The notes beneath the pieces were generated by a model. It had not been told where the DNA came from. It searched no databases and worked only from the letters and a program-made list of their open reading frames with translations. DNA of 64,000 nt from a candidate division KSB1 bacterium. GTDB lineage: Bacteria; Zhuqueibacterota; Zhuqueibacteria; Residuimicrobiales; Krinioviventaceae. Shown piece after piece: positions 8,756 to 18,753 of this stretch. Location of the stretch: positions 280,706 through 344,705 of the forward strand of contig JAXHMJ010000002.1 of NCBI GenBank assembly GCA_034521575.1, given 5' to 3'. Position 1 is the first letter of the stretch; every line of letters begins with the position of its first letter. Position numbers and translations under genes: made by a program.

Positions 8756-9384
8756 AAAATCACTTTTTTTACGAGATCTTGCCCCCGTCTCAGAGAACGC
8801 TGCTAAATGACTTGGCTCGGCAGGAGTGGCTGGGCTCATTTTACCTTGTCGGCGGTACAGCGCTGGCATTGCATATCGGGCATCGGATTTCTATTGATTT
8901 TGATTTTTTCTCCCGGAATGAGTTTAACAATCACAACGTCATGCGACATTTATCTGATCTTGGGGAATTTGATTTGTTTGAAGAGGGGCGTGATACGATC
9001 CATGGCTCTCTTAATGGCGTCAAACTGTCATTTCTACGCTATCGCTATCCCGTCATAAAGCCCTTACATCCGCTACACTTTTTAAACTTGGCTGATATTT
9101 TTGATATCGCGCTTATGAAACTATCAGCGATTTCCGGACGGGGTGCAAAAAAAGATTTTATCGATTTTTATTTTTTATTGCAGCGTTTGAACCTCACCGA
9201 ACTTTTAGCGGCTTATTCGGAAAAGTATGGTGAGGGGGTGAGTCATCATTATCATTTATTCAAGTCTCTTGTTTATTTTCAAGATGCGGAGCATGAGCCG
9301 ATGCCACGGATGATACAACCTGCCGAATGGGCTGACGTTAAACGTTTTATGGTACAAACGGTAAAAGAGATTGGGTTTTTCTGA
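8734..9384 (+). CDS. AbiEii/AbiGii-family nucleotidyltransferase toxin
   Basis: A 216-residue protein with the nucleotidyltransferase motif YLVGGTALALHIGHRISIDFDFF, where GG and the two acidic residues of DFD form the active site. A further conserved AL(M)KLSAISGRGAKKDFIDFYFLL follows, typical of the AbiEii/AbiGii (MenT-like) family. Such toxins transfer nucleotides to tRNA or other targets and act in type IV TA or abortive infection. The start is TTG at 8734; the overlap with the upstream DUF6922 gene supports a two-gene module. It looks intact. Confidence 0.85.
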   Translation: MEHHDELKNHFFYEILPPSQRTLLNDLARQEWLGSFYLVGGTALALHIGHRISIDFDFFSRNEFNNHNVMRHLSDLGEFDLFEEGRDTIHGSLNGVKLSFLRYRYPVIKPLHPLHFLNLADIFDIALMKLSAISGRGAKKDFIDFYFLLQRLNLTELLAAYSEKYGEGVSHHYHLFKSLVYFQDAEHEPMPRMIQPAEWADVKRFMVQTVKEIGFF

Positions 9385-9391
9385 TTGTGCC

Positions 9392-9472
9392 GGAAAGCTT
9401 AAGCCAAAGATCATGGAGCAGATTGCCGGGATGGGGCATGAGGTTGGCTATCATTATGCGAATGTTGATTGA
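9392..9472 (+). pseudogene. Polysaccharide deacetylase internal scrap
   Basis: A 26-residue stretch, KLKPKIMEQIAGMGHEVGYHY then ANVD and a stop, matches residues ~72-97 of the deacetylase remnant at 3805. There is no start. This is the third or fourth deacetylase scrap in the island. Confidence 0.6.
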
Positions 9473-9563
9473 CTAAAACAATAATTGTTATTTTTTTTGT
9501 TGACTATAATAAACCAGGAATTAGATTGCTTTGTATATTTCTTTATTTGTGGAGTTTATTGTT

Positions 9564-9800
9564 ATGAAATTTGTCGAGTTAACCGCTGTGGTGTGGAAAG
9601 AAGAAGGAGGATATGTTTCTAAATGTCCTGAATTGGGTGTGGCGAGCTGTGGTGATACTGTGCAGGAAGCTCGAATTAATTTAAAAGAAGCTGTCATGTT
9701 ATTTCTTGAAAATGCCAAAATTATCGGGTTGATGGATGATATAAAAGAGAGTTTGTCGGCGAATGAAAAGTATACAACTTTGTTTGAGATTCCGGCATGA
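9564..9800 (+). CDS. HicB-like antitoxin with broken HicA partner
   Basis: A 78-residue HicB protein: ELTAVVWKEEGGYVSKCPELGVASCGDTVQEARINLKEAV is the HicB core. The ATG at 9564 follows GTGGAG. The stop overlaps a downstream ATG (ATGA) that begins what looks like a HicA start, but HicA is truncated after 20 residues. The antitoxin is therefore intact without its toxin. Confidence 0.8.
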   Translation: MKFVELTAVVWKEEGGYVSKCPELGVASCGDTVQEARINLKEAVMLFLENAKIIGLMDDIKESLSANEKYTTLFEIPA

Positions 9801-9859
9801 CAGCCTCTGGTCGTCTGCCGTTGGTATCCTCAAAAGAAATAATCCGTGTACTAATTTGA
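9797..9859 (+). pseudogene. HicA toxin, 20-residue stub
   Basis: Overlaps the upstream HicB stop by ATGA and reads MTASGRLPLVSSKEIIRVLI before a stop. 'LP.VS.KEIIRVL' is the usual start of HicA, so the toxin has been cut off before its catalytic His. No other piece of it is visible downstream. Confidence 0.6.
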
Positions 9860-10042
9860 AAAATATGCCTCTTTCAGTTTCTTTGAAAAGTGCTGTATGA
9901 TTCAATTAAAAAAAAGTGCTGTGTCGATGAGATAATGGGGTTCATCGATTATTATGACGCAGCTTTATGCATTGCCAAACGAGATATTGGTATAAACGAT
10001 TCAACCATTCAACATTTAAACAGCAATAACAGGGGGGAAATA

Positions 10043-10741
10043 GTGCGAGAAAATTGCGAAAGGAATACCTCAAAGAAAAAACCGATTCATCTCATCATCG
10101 ATCATCGTGAACATGCCAGTCGTTTGGTCAGTGAACTTGACTCTTGTTTGGATTGTTTTTTATGGAAATTCGGGCACTTTAGTTGCGGCGACTATCTCGT
10201 AGAACACAAATTTTTGATTGAACGAAAGACCTATTCTGATTTTCTGAATTCTATAAAAGACGGACATTTGTTCAGACAGGCCTATGCGTTGAGTTGCAGC
10301 GATTATCGTTCTGCCGTTATCGTTGAAGGCGGGACTGCTGAGAGGAGAACCAGTACTATTTCCCGACAGGCTGTGCTGGGCGCTCTGGTGCATCTCAAGT
10401 TGATACCGGGTATTCCCGTGTTTCGCACGAGAAATGCCAAAGAAACCTTGCAACTGTTTTGTTTTTTAGGGCGACAAATTAAAAGACCGGATTTTCAAAT
10501 CAGAACCATAACACCGCTCCTGCATTTACCTGCAAACAGCCTGAACAATGCGCAACGCCAAAAAATCAAACTCTTGCAAATGATCCCGGGACTGGGCAGT
10601 AAAAAAGCAATGGCCTTGTTGCGAAAGTTTGGATCGATTAAAAAAATTGCTTGTGCCTCAACAGACGAGTTGATTACGGTGGCGGGGATTGGGAAGAGGT
10701 TGGCCGAGAATATTTTGGGTGTTTTTTGCGAGGAATATTGA
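10043..10741 (+). CDS. XPF/Mus81-like ERCC4 nuclease with HhH domain
   Basis: A 232-residue protein with an ERCC4 nuclease domain: IIDHREH (D20, R22, E23), GDYL (G49, D50) and IERK (E60, R61, K62) form the GD..ERK active site. The C-terminal part (about 175-230) has two helix-hairpin-helix motifs, IPGLGSKKA and VAGIGKRLA. This is the nuclease-plus-(HhH)2 architecture of short archaeal XPF and of Hef without the helicase; such enzymes cut branched or flapped DNA. I chose GTG 10043 after AGGGGGG because the paralogue at 11623 starts at the same point; the frame is open further upstream to 9890. Confidence 0.8.
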   Translation: MRENCERNTSKKKPIHLIIDHREHASRLVSELDSCLDCFLWKFGHFSCGDYLVEHKFLIERKTYSDFLNSIKDGHLFRQAYALSCSDYRSAVIVEGGTAERRTSTISRQAVLGALVHLKLIPGIPVFRTRNAKETLQLFCFLGRQIKRPDFQIRTITPLLHLPANSLNNAQRQKIKLLQMIPGLGSKKAMALLRKFGSIKKIACASTDELITVAGIGKRLAENILGVFCEEY

Positions 10742-10995
10742 AAAGTCAAGTGAGAAGAACGTTTAAAGTTTTAAGCGAGGGAACACATCAAAAACTTGTT
10801 TCACAAAATCAGCTCGGAAAGATGTTGGGTTTTATGATGACGAAATCAACTAACTTTAAAAACTGACGTCTGACTTTTGATGTCTGACGTCTGATCTCTG
10901 TCTTCTGGAACAGCCTGGTGGTTGTTTTGTTAAATGAAAAGCATTTTGGTTTTCAAGAAAATATTTGTTATTATGTAAGGAAATACGAGTTTAAA
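10742..10995 (+). repeat. Four-helix scrap, tail-only heptad element and shared segment
   Basis: A scrap of four-helix-bundle C-terminus (SEGTHQKLVSQNQLGKMLGFMM, 10770-10850) runs into inverted heptads CTGACGTCTGACTTTTGATG (from 10863). The segment GGTGGTTGTTTTGTTAAATG and TTGTTATTATGT then follows, shared with 6957-7048. The order of parts matches 1755-1860 and 2388-2493, so scrap plus tail travels as a unit. No gene is seen. Confidence 0.55.
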
Positions 10996-11031
10996 CAGGA
11001 TTTGAATAGACGATTCAGCCGTGAGTGAAAA

Positions 11032-11263
11032 ATGGAACATGCCAGATATATCGTGACACATTTCGATAAAGTAGGTGCTTTAACATTCCGATTTTTTTGA
11101 TGACAATACCATTCAAACTATAAATTTTGAACCTGTATTACACGGTCCTTTATATGGTGTACTACAAGATGAAAACGTGTTTGATAAAGTAAGCTTTGAT
11201 CCGGAAGCACATACGCTGGTTTGGCCCAACGGCATCAACTACTTTGATCCGATGCATCAGTGA
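11032..11263 (+). pseudogene. DUF2442 protein, frameshifted at T7
   Basis: The first part reads HARYIVTHFDKVGALTFRFF and stops. Removing one base from a seven-T run at 11092-11098 continues it as DDNTIQTINFEPVLHGPLYGVL, then DPEAHTLVWPNGINYFDP, the highly conserved second half of DUF2442 proteins. The length is normal after correction. It could be a real mutation or a homopolymer sequencing error. Proteins of this family usually pair with DUF4160, but none is present here. Confidence 0.75.
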
Positions 11264-11622
11264 TTGGCCGAAATTTGAGAAAAGTATGAAAGAAATAGTT
11301 GAGCGCAGTGTAGAAAATGTGATTAGAGATTAAGTGTGGAAAGAAGCAAAAAACGTTCATTTTTTTAATCAATATCGCAAGGGGCAGTTGGAAGACTCCA
11401 TTTCTTATTCAGAATGGTCAAATGATTATCAGCATTATCTTGGTCTTCGGGAATAACTTGAGCGATTGATCGATCATGTTGCATGACAATAATTTTCTCA
11501 TCACTGCTTATTATATCGATAAAATTAAAAAAGGTGAATTGCTATGGAAAAAGAAATAAAAGTTTGGTTTGATAAAGAAGCAGATTATTTAACAGATTTA
11601 AACATTAATTACAGGGGGCGTT
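11264..11622. other. Decayed small-gene remnants
   Basis: Several short frames are visible, none complete. One is DWPKFEKSMKEIVERSVENV to 11334. One at 11335-11456 (KEAKNVHFFNQYRKGQLEDS, ending YLGLRE) is of unknown family. A scrap NNFLITAYYIDKIKKGELLW resembles the end of small TA-island toxins. The stub MEKEIKVWFDKEADYL at 11543 matches the start of DUF2283 proteins. I read this as successive TA-type genes that have been cut short. Confidence 0.45.
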
Positions 11623-12324
11623 GTGCAAGAAAATCGAGAATTGAACACCGGCAGGAAAAAGCCGGTTCATCTCATCATCGATCATCGCGAACATGCCAGT
11701 CGTTTGGTCAGTGAACTTGGCTCGTGTTCGGATCATATTTTATGGAAATTCGCGCATTTACGGTGCGGCGACTATTTGATAGAACATAAATTTATAATTG
11801 AACGAAAAACTTATCCTGACTTTTTGCTGTCCTTGAAATCCGGGCATTTGTTCAGACAGGCATATTATCTAAAAAACTGCAGTCACCACTCTGCCATAGT
11901 CGTGGAGAGTGTGAGTCCTAAAGAACGATATTGCAAACTAACTCGACAAGCATTGCTGGGTGCACTGGTTCATCTAAAGTTGATTGTGGGTATTCCCGTG
12001 GTTCGTACCCTGAACGCAACTGAGACACTACGAATGTTTTATTATTTAGGTCAGCAAATGCAGCATTCCGACTTTCAGATCAGAACAATATCACCCATGA
12101 TCCATGTGCCTGGAAACAAACTCGAGAAAAATCAGCGGCAGAAAATCAAACTATTACAAATGATCCCGGGCGTGGGCAGTAAAAAAGCCATGGCATTGCT
12201 TCGAGCATTTTAGATGGATATAAAAAGTATTGCTTGTGCGTCAAAAGACGAGTTGGCTGCTGTGTCGGGGATCGGGAACAAGCTGGCCGGGAATATTTGT
12301 GGTGTTTTTTGTGAGGAATATTAA
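11623..12324 (+). pseudogene. Second XPF-like ERCC4 nuclease, premature stop
   Basis: Paralogue of the gene at 10043, recognisable throughout: IIDHREHASRLVSEL, CGDYLIEHKFIIERKTYPDF, and IPGVGSKKAMALLRAF. An in-frame TAG (12211-12213, codon 197) interrupts it just before the last HhH motif; the rest, SIACASKDELAAVSGIGNKL, continues in frame to 12324. The nuclease core is intact, so a truncated protein could still be made, but it would lack half the (HhH)2 domain that the family needs for DNA binding and dimerisation. Confidence 0.75.
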
Positions 12325-12377
12325 ACAAGTTCAAGTGAGAAGAAAGTTTTAAGCTTTAAGGATAAAAGGGGGCTATT

Positions 12378-12735
12378 ATGTATCGATCTTATGAGGATTT
12401 GGATGTATGGAGACGGAGTTGTGAACTGGCTATCACTGTAATCCGTCTTTTCCATGATTGCAAAAACTTTCCGATCAAAGATCAAGTAACAAAATCAGCC
12501 TTTTCAGTACCCAGTAATATTGCCGAAGGCGCTGAACGAGACTCACGTCTGGAGTTTATTCGTTTTCTCAATATCGCCAAGGGAATATCTGCTGCAGAAT
12601 TACGAACTCAACTCTATATTTGTCAGACAGATCAATATTCTTCCCGATCAAAAATTCAAAGCACTCTATTCCGAACTGAGCGGAATTTCTGCCACGCTTC
12701 AAGGCCTGATCAAATATTATCGTAATAAAAAATAG
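12378..12735 (+). CDS. Four-helix-bundle (S23/avd-like) protein, frameshifted
   Basis: The most complete four-helix-bundle copy. YRSYEDLDVWRRSCELAI, then QVTKSAFSVPSNIAEGAERDS and RLEFIRFLNIAKGISAAELRTQL lie in one frame. From about 12625 the family continues in another frame as QINILPDQKFKALYSEL and LQGLIKYYRN to a stop at 12735. One indel therefore separates an otherwise normal ~118-residue protein. These proteins occur as stand-alone genes or in 23S rRNA intervening sequences, with no established enzymatic role. Read literally, it would make a 115-residue protein with an unrelated tail. Confidence 0.65.
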
Positions 12736-12740
12736 GGTAA

Positions 12741-12761
12741 GGTTAAGTACATAACTTAACC
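12741..12761 (+). repeat. Small hairpin in AT-rich repeat
   Basis: GGTTAAGT and ACTTAACC form a perfect 8-bp inverted repeat around ACATA. It is followed by two more ACTTAAAAC words. It lies six bases after the four-helix gene stop and could act as a weak terminator, but no T-run follows. Confidence 0.4.
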
Positions 12762-12799
12762 ACTTAAAACTTAACCACTTAAAACTCAAAGAGCAGATT

Positions 12800-13895
12800 A
12801 TGAAAATACTCCTAACAGGGCCTGCCGGCTCCACCCGGCTACCGACACCTCGTCCGTCATTTATTCAGAAACCGGAAACGTCTTTGCAGAGCGCGGATTG
12901 GCCGGGGAGATCATTGGACATCGTCGGTCTGGATGTGATCAATGATTATTACGATCTGCGCGTTAAATACGGACGTCTGCAGCAGTGCGGACTGCCGATG
13001 CAGAAGATTCGCACGCATGAGATAGCCCGGAGTGAGAAATGGGGCAACTACCGCTTTATCAAACTGGACCTCACTGATCAGCGGCGGCTGTTTGATCTGT
13101 TTGAACAGGAGCAGTTTGATATCGTGGTACATCTGGCCGCCCAGGCCGGGGTGCGTTACAGCGTCGCCGCCACCGGATTCCTATCTCAAGAGCAATGTCA
13201 TCGGCTTTCATCATATCCTGGAAGCCTGCCGGCATCACAACGTCAAACATCTGGTCTATGCCTCCAGCAGCAGCGTGTATGGCTGGAACGAGTCGCGGCC
13301 GTTTTCCACATCCGACAATGTGGATCATCCCATCAGTCTGTACGCAGCCAGTAAAAAATCCAATGAACTGGTGGCGCATGCCTACAGCGCGCTTTACGAT
13401 CTGCCGTGCACGGGACTGCGCTTTTTTACCGTTTACGGTCCCTGGGGACGGCCCGATATGGCCCTGTTTCTGTTCACCGACCGCATCCTGAACAAACAGC
13501 CCATCGATGTGTACAATCACGGCGATATGCAGCGCGATTTTACCTATGTGGATGATATTGTCGAGGGCATCAAACGCGTCATCGAGCGGCCGCCGCAGCC
13601 GAATCCGGACTGGGACGCGGCCAATCCCGATCCCGGCAGTTCGCGGGCGCCGTACAAGATCTATAACATCGGCAACAATGCGCCGGTCAAGTTGATGGAC
13701 TTTATTTCAGCGCTGGAAACGGAACTCGGTATGGAGGCGCAGAAGAATTTGCTGCCCATGCAGCCCGGTGATGTGCCGGCCTCGCACGCCGATGTCTCGG
13801 ATCTGATGCGCGACACCGGTTACAAACCGAATACGGATATCAAAGACGGTATCCATCGGTTTATCGAATGGTATCGCTGGTTCTATCATGTATAG
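12800..13895 (+). pseudogene. NAD-dependent nucleotide-sugar epimerase, multiply frameshifted
   Basis: Recognisable as a GalE / UDP-glucuronate 4-epimerase-like short-chain dehydrogenase. It has the Rossmann start MKILLTGPAG, GLDVINDYYDLRVKY, VVHLAAQAGVRYS, LVYASSSSVYG, and the catalytic YAASK (expected Y..xK), then LRFFTVYGPWGRPDMAL and RDFTYVDDIVEGI. The N-terminal helix region (about 12828-12915) is scrambled between frames. A further shift near 13178 moves the rest into another frame, which runs cleanly to 13895. At least two or three indels are needed to restore it. Pathway: activated sugars for surface polysaccharide. Confidence 0.8.
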
Positions 13896-13898
13896 CGG

Positions 13899-15048
13899 AT
13901 GCCTAAAGGCGGTTCAATATTGACTTTGGGAGAAAACGCAAAAGAATTTATCGCCGGGATGCGGCGCCGGCTGCGGGAGCCCGGCTATTCGCAGCCCAAT
14001 ATAGATTTATTCCAGGTCGCGCGTTTTCATCGCTGTTTGCCCTGGTTTTCCCCCTGTGAGTTCAATCCAGCAGAGCGGGATTATTGGTATAGGTCTCTGG
14101 CGCGGTACACACGCCTGACCCGCGAACTGGGAACGATATTACAAGAGTTTGAACAACATCGCATTCAATATTTCCCGTTCAAGGGACCGGTGTGGCAGCA
14201 GCTGTTGGCGCCCGGGTTGCCGTTTCGGCAATGTACCGACCTGGATGTTTTTGTCCATCCGCATCAAAGCTACGAGGCATTTGACCGGCTGCAGACATTG
14301 GGATATCTGAACGTCTATGATTTAACAGCCGTACAATTGCAGACTCTGGTATCCCGGGTGTTCAGCATGGAATTCAGACACAAAAAGAATGGTTTTGTCA
14401 TTGATCTGCACTGGGATATTACCGAAGGTTATTGCCGCCAGCCTTTTTCCGACGATGATCTGAGACATCTGACAAAACAATCCCGGAATGAACAAAACAG
14501 CGCGTTTGATGATTCTGTTATCCTGTTTATGGTTTTGATGCACGGCGCCAAGAACCATTATGAAAAATTGATCTATGTGGCGGATCTGTTCTGCTGGCAG
14601 TGGCAACACCCGAACTGGAACTGGGAACACGAAGTACAGCGCTACAAAAAGACCGGTCTGTTGCGGTTTTTAACGGTCGGATTTGGGATTGACACACGCC
14701 TTGCTGGACTCATCGCTGCCGCAACCTGCGCGCCGGGCTCTGAACCGGGACAAAACGGCGCGCCGACTCGTCGCGGAAATAAAACAGAATTTTGAACAGG
14801 GTATACTCAAACGCCGGTCCCGCAGTCAGGCGTTGCGGTTCCAATATCAGTTCCGTCAGGGACTCGCCCAGACACTCTATTATACCGGGTTTCGCATGAC
14901 CCCGAAAAAAACCGACTGGATAAAGGCGCCGGATGCGAATTTATTGACCGCTCTGCTGAATCGATTAAAAAGGGTGAAAAGTCTGTGGTCAAACGTCAAG
15001 CCGGGATCGCGAATACTACGAACCCGACACAACCATAGGGGGCTTTAG
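13899..15048 (+). pseudogene. Nucleotidyltransferase family protein (PF14907-like), frameshifted
   Basis: The first ~265 residues fit the 'uncharacterised nucleotidyltransferase' family: the FPFKGPVWQQLLAPGLPFRQCTDLDVFVHP segment has the nucleotidyltransferase G...(T)DLD(V) acidic pair, and FVIDLHWDI follows. Near 14690 a shift is needed; the other frame then continues GLTHALLDSSLPQPARRAL, RRLVAEIKQNFEQG to a stop at 15048, as expected for the family C-terminus. Members often sit with HPr-kinase-like and PqqD genes in peptide-modification loci, which gives it a possible link to the cluster beginning at 25.8 kb. Its biochemical role is unknown. Confidence 0.65.
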
Positions 15049-15109
15049 CGCCCTTTCATGACAGAGCCCACGGACGGTCTCCGCCTGCCGGCTGATTCAT
15101 TCGTCGTCT

Positions 15110-18100
15110 GCAGGAAGCAGCACACAGCCTGTCCCGACTCTCGGGCCTGTCCCGAGCATCGGGAGCCTGTCCCGACTCTCGGAATCTGTCCCGTAGGGAC
15201 AAAATATCTATAGAACCCATGCGAACCCAAAAAAGCGCCCCGTCAGGGGTGCCATATGCCGGAACCGTCAGTCAACGCTGCAAACGATCGATTCCGGGAT
15301 GTTCTGAAAAGGGTTTCTCACACCCTGATTAAAATTGGTCCGATTGCGTCCCTACGGGACGCCGGTTTTTGTTTGATGGATATTGCTATAGATATGCCGT
15401 CCCTGCCGGGACGGGGATTGTGCAAAATTTCATCAGACCGGGTGTTTCGCGGATTTGTAAATGCCTGGTGTTGTAAACTCGATATTTCATTGCAAGGGTA
15501 ATTTGAACTTTACATGCCCTTCATTCATGACACCTCACAAACCTGTCCCGACGATCGGGCCTGTCGCGAGCATCGGGAGCCTGTCCCGTAGGGACAAAAT
15601 ATCTATAGAACCCATGCGAACCCCAAAAAAGCGCCCCGTCAGGGGTGCCCTATGCGGAAAAAGGCAGGCAACGCCGCGAACGATTAATTCCGGGATGTTC
15701 TGAAAAGGGTTTCTCGCACCCTGATTAAAATTGTTCCTATTGCGTCCCTGCGGGACGCCTGTTTTTGTTTGATGGATATTGCTATACGATATGCCGTCCC
15801 TTCCGGGACGGGGATTGTGCATCATTGAAGATTCAGCATATTGAGTGTTTCCCGGATTTGAATATGCTGTTTTTTGGCAAAATTGACAATGCACATTCGC
15901 AGGATGGTTTGCGCTTTCGCCACGCACAAAAACCGAGACCTGGCGCTGCGTCTGCCGCCACAAATTTATACGTAATCTTGTCTGTTTTTGCGTGGACACA
16001 GCGATGCGCCCCGCGCCACTATTCCATTCAATGCCGTCGACGCACCTGTCCCGAGCATCGGGACCTGTCCCGGTTATCGGGACCTGTCCGGAGCATCGGG
16101 GCCTGTCCCGACTATCGGGAATCTGTCCCGTAGGGACAAAATATCTATAGAACCCATGCGAACCCAAAAAAGCGCCCCGTCAGGGGTGCTATATGCGGGA
16201 AAAGGCAGGCAACGCTGCAAACGATTGATTCCGGGATGTTCTGAAAAGGGTTTTTCACACCCTGATTAAAATTGTTCCTATTGCGTCCCTGCGGGACCCC
16301 TGTTTTTTTTGATGGATATTGCTATAGATATGCCGTCCCTGCCGGGACGGGGATTGTGCGAAATTGAAGAATCAGCATATCGAGTGTTTCCCGGATTTGA
16401 ATATGCTGTTTTTTGGCAAAATTGACAATGCACATTCGCAGGATGGTTTGCGCTTTCGCCACGCACAAAAACCGAGACCTGGCGCTGCGTCTGCCGCCAC
16501 GAATTTATAGGTAATCCGTGGACACAGGGATGCGGCCACTATTCCATTCAATGCCGTCGGCGCACCTGTCCCGTAGGGACAAAATATCTATAGAACCCAT
16601 GCGAACCCCAAAAAAGCGCCCCGTCAGGGGCGCCATATGCCGGAACCGTCAGTCAACGCGGCAAACCATTGATTCCGGGATGTGCTAAAAAGGGTTTTCC
16701 ACACCCTGATTAAAATTGCTCCTATTGCGTCCCTACGGGACGCCTGTTTTTGTTTGATGGATATTGCTATAGATATACCGTCCCTACCGGGACGGGGATT
16801 GTGCGAAATTTCATCAGACCGGGTGTTTCGCGGATTTGAAAATGCCTGGTGTTGCAAATAGCGGCGCGTGATTGAACTACGGTCTGCGCTGCTGCCACAA
16901 ATTTATACGTAATCTTGTCTGTTTTTGCGTGGGCACAGCGATGCGTTCCACGCCACTATTTCACTCAATGCCGTCGGCGCACCTGTCCCGTAGGGACAAA
17001 ATATCTATAGAACCCATGCGAACCCAAAAAAGCGCCCCGTCAGGGGCGCCCTATGCGGGAAAAGGCAGTCAACGCTGCAAACCATTGATTCCGGGATGTT
17101 CTGAAAAGGGTTTTCCACACCCTGATTAAAATTGTTCCTATTGCGTCCCTGCGGGACGCCTGTTTTTGTTTGATGGATATTGCTATAGATATACCGTCCC
17201 TGCCGGGACGGGGATTGTGCAAAATTTCATCAGACCGGGTGTTTCGCGGATTTGTAAATGCCTGGTGTTGCAAATAGCGGCGCGTGATTGAACTACGGTC
17301 TGCGCTGCTGCCACAAATTTATACGTAATCTTGTCTGTTTTTGCGTGGACACAGCGATTCGCCCCGCGCCACTATTCCATTCAATGCCGTCGACGCACCT
17401 GTCCCGACTATCGGGCCTGTCGCGATTATCGGAGCCTGTCCCGGTTATCGGGAAGCTGTCCCGTAGGGACAAAATATTTATAGAACAAATGCGAACAAAT
17501 AAAGCACCCCGTCCGGAGTGCCCTATGCCGGAAACGGCAGGCAACGCAGCAAACCATTGATTCCGGACTATGCTGAAAGGGATTTTCTGCACCTTGATCG
17601 ACATGGCGCCTATCGCGTCCCTGACGGGACGCCGGTTTTGAACGACGACGGTTGCTATAGATATGCCGTCCCTTCCGGGACGGGGATTGTGCATCATTGA
17701 AGATTCAGCATATCCAGTGTTTCGCGGATTTGAATATGCTGTTTTCGGCAAAATTGACAATGCACATTCGCAGGATGGTTTGCGCTTTCGCCACGCACAA
17801 AAACCGAGACCTGGCGCTGCGTCTGCCGCCACGAATTTATAGGTAATCCTTTTACCTGGTAATCCGTGGACACAGGGATGCGGCCACTATTCCATTCAAT
17901 GCCGTCGACGCATCTGTCCCGATTATCGGGCCTGTCCCGATTATCGGGAGCCTGTCCCGACTATCGAGAATCTGTCCCGTAGGGACAAAATATCTATAGA
18001 ACCCATGCGAACCCAAAAAAGCGCCCCGTCAGGGGTGCCATATGCCGGAAAAGGCAGTCAACGCAGCAAACCATTGATTCCGGACTATGCTGGAAGGGAT

Positions 18101-18590
18101 TTCCCGCACCTTGATCGACATGGCGCCTATCGCGTCCCTGACGGGACGCCGGTTTTGAACGACGATGGTTGCTATAGATATGCCGTCCCTTCCGGGACGG
18201 GGATTGTGCATCATTGAAGATTCAGCATATTGAGTGTTTCCCGGATTTGAATATGCTGTTTTTTGGCAAAATTGACAATGCACATTCGCAGGATGGTTTG
18301 CGCTTTCGCCACGCACAAAAACCGAGACCTGGCGCTGCGTCTGCCGCCATGAATTTATAGGTAATCCGTGGACACAGGGATGCGGCCACTATTCCATTCA
18401 ATGCCGTCGGCGCACCTGTCCCGTAGGGACAAAATATCTATAGAACCCATGCGAACCCAAAAAAGCGCCCCGTCAGGGGTGCTATATGCGGAAAACAGCA
18501 GGCAGGGCGGCAAACGATTGATTCCGGGATGTGCTGGAAATCATATTCTTGAACACATTGGACAAAAGATTTAAACCCTTTTTGGATCAT
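15110..18590. repeat. BIME-like repeat array A
   Basis: Eight copies of a ~400-540-bp unit. The left motif TGTCCCGTAGGGACA + AAATATCTATAG begins near 15187, 15582, 16123, 16567, 16983, 17457, 17972 and 18418. Each unit then has the hairpin GCGCCCCGTCAGGGGTGC, a conserved ~90-bp middle, the hairpin GCGTCCCTGCGGGACGCC, and the right motif CTATAGATATGCCGTCCCTGC + CGGGACGG. The left and right motifs are inverted relatives of one another, as are the two inner hairpins. Spacers come in two alternative versions. Open frames through the array (PTGQI-, RDKISIEPMRT-type) follow the repeat and are not considered genes. Confidence 0.85.
16040..16132 (+). repeat. Palindromic minisatellite CCTGTCCCGANNATCGGG
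   Basis: Five ~18-bp units CCTGTCCCGANNATCGGG in tandem, each carrying the palindrome CCCGANNATCGGG, lead into the left motif of an array A unit. Similar runs occur at 15126-15186, 15541-15585, 17398-17456 and 17915-17972, each just before a left motif. Unit number differs between copies. Confidence 0.7.
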
Positions 18591-18753
18591 GTTTTATCCG
18601 GGTTAGAAGCCGAAAGTTTTGATAGATTCAGATTGTAAACGCTTAAACAATTAAACCTTTCAACGAGTGCAACACTATGGTTTACCTGTGGTTTACCTGT
18701 GGTTTACCTGTTGATTTCCCGACCTTGCACCTTTGACTTTTAGACTTTACGAC

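Noticed and set aside
15535-16167. A 210-residue minus-strand frame and many smaller ones in the repeat arrays
   Set aside because: They recur with each repeat unit on both strands (FYRYFVPTGQI, RDKISIEPMRT) and follow the hairpins; they are translations of the repeats.
15110-18590. CRISPR array
   Set aside because: Units are ~400-540 bp with several internal hairpins and related spacers; no cas gene is visible.
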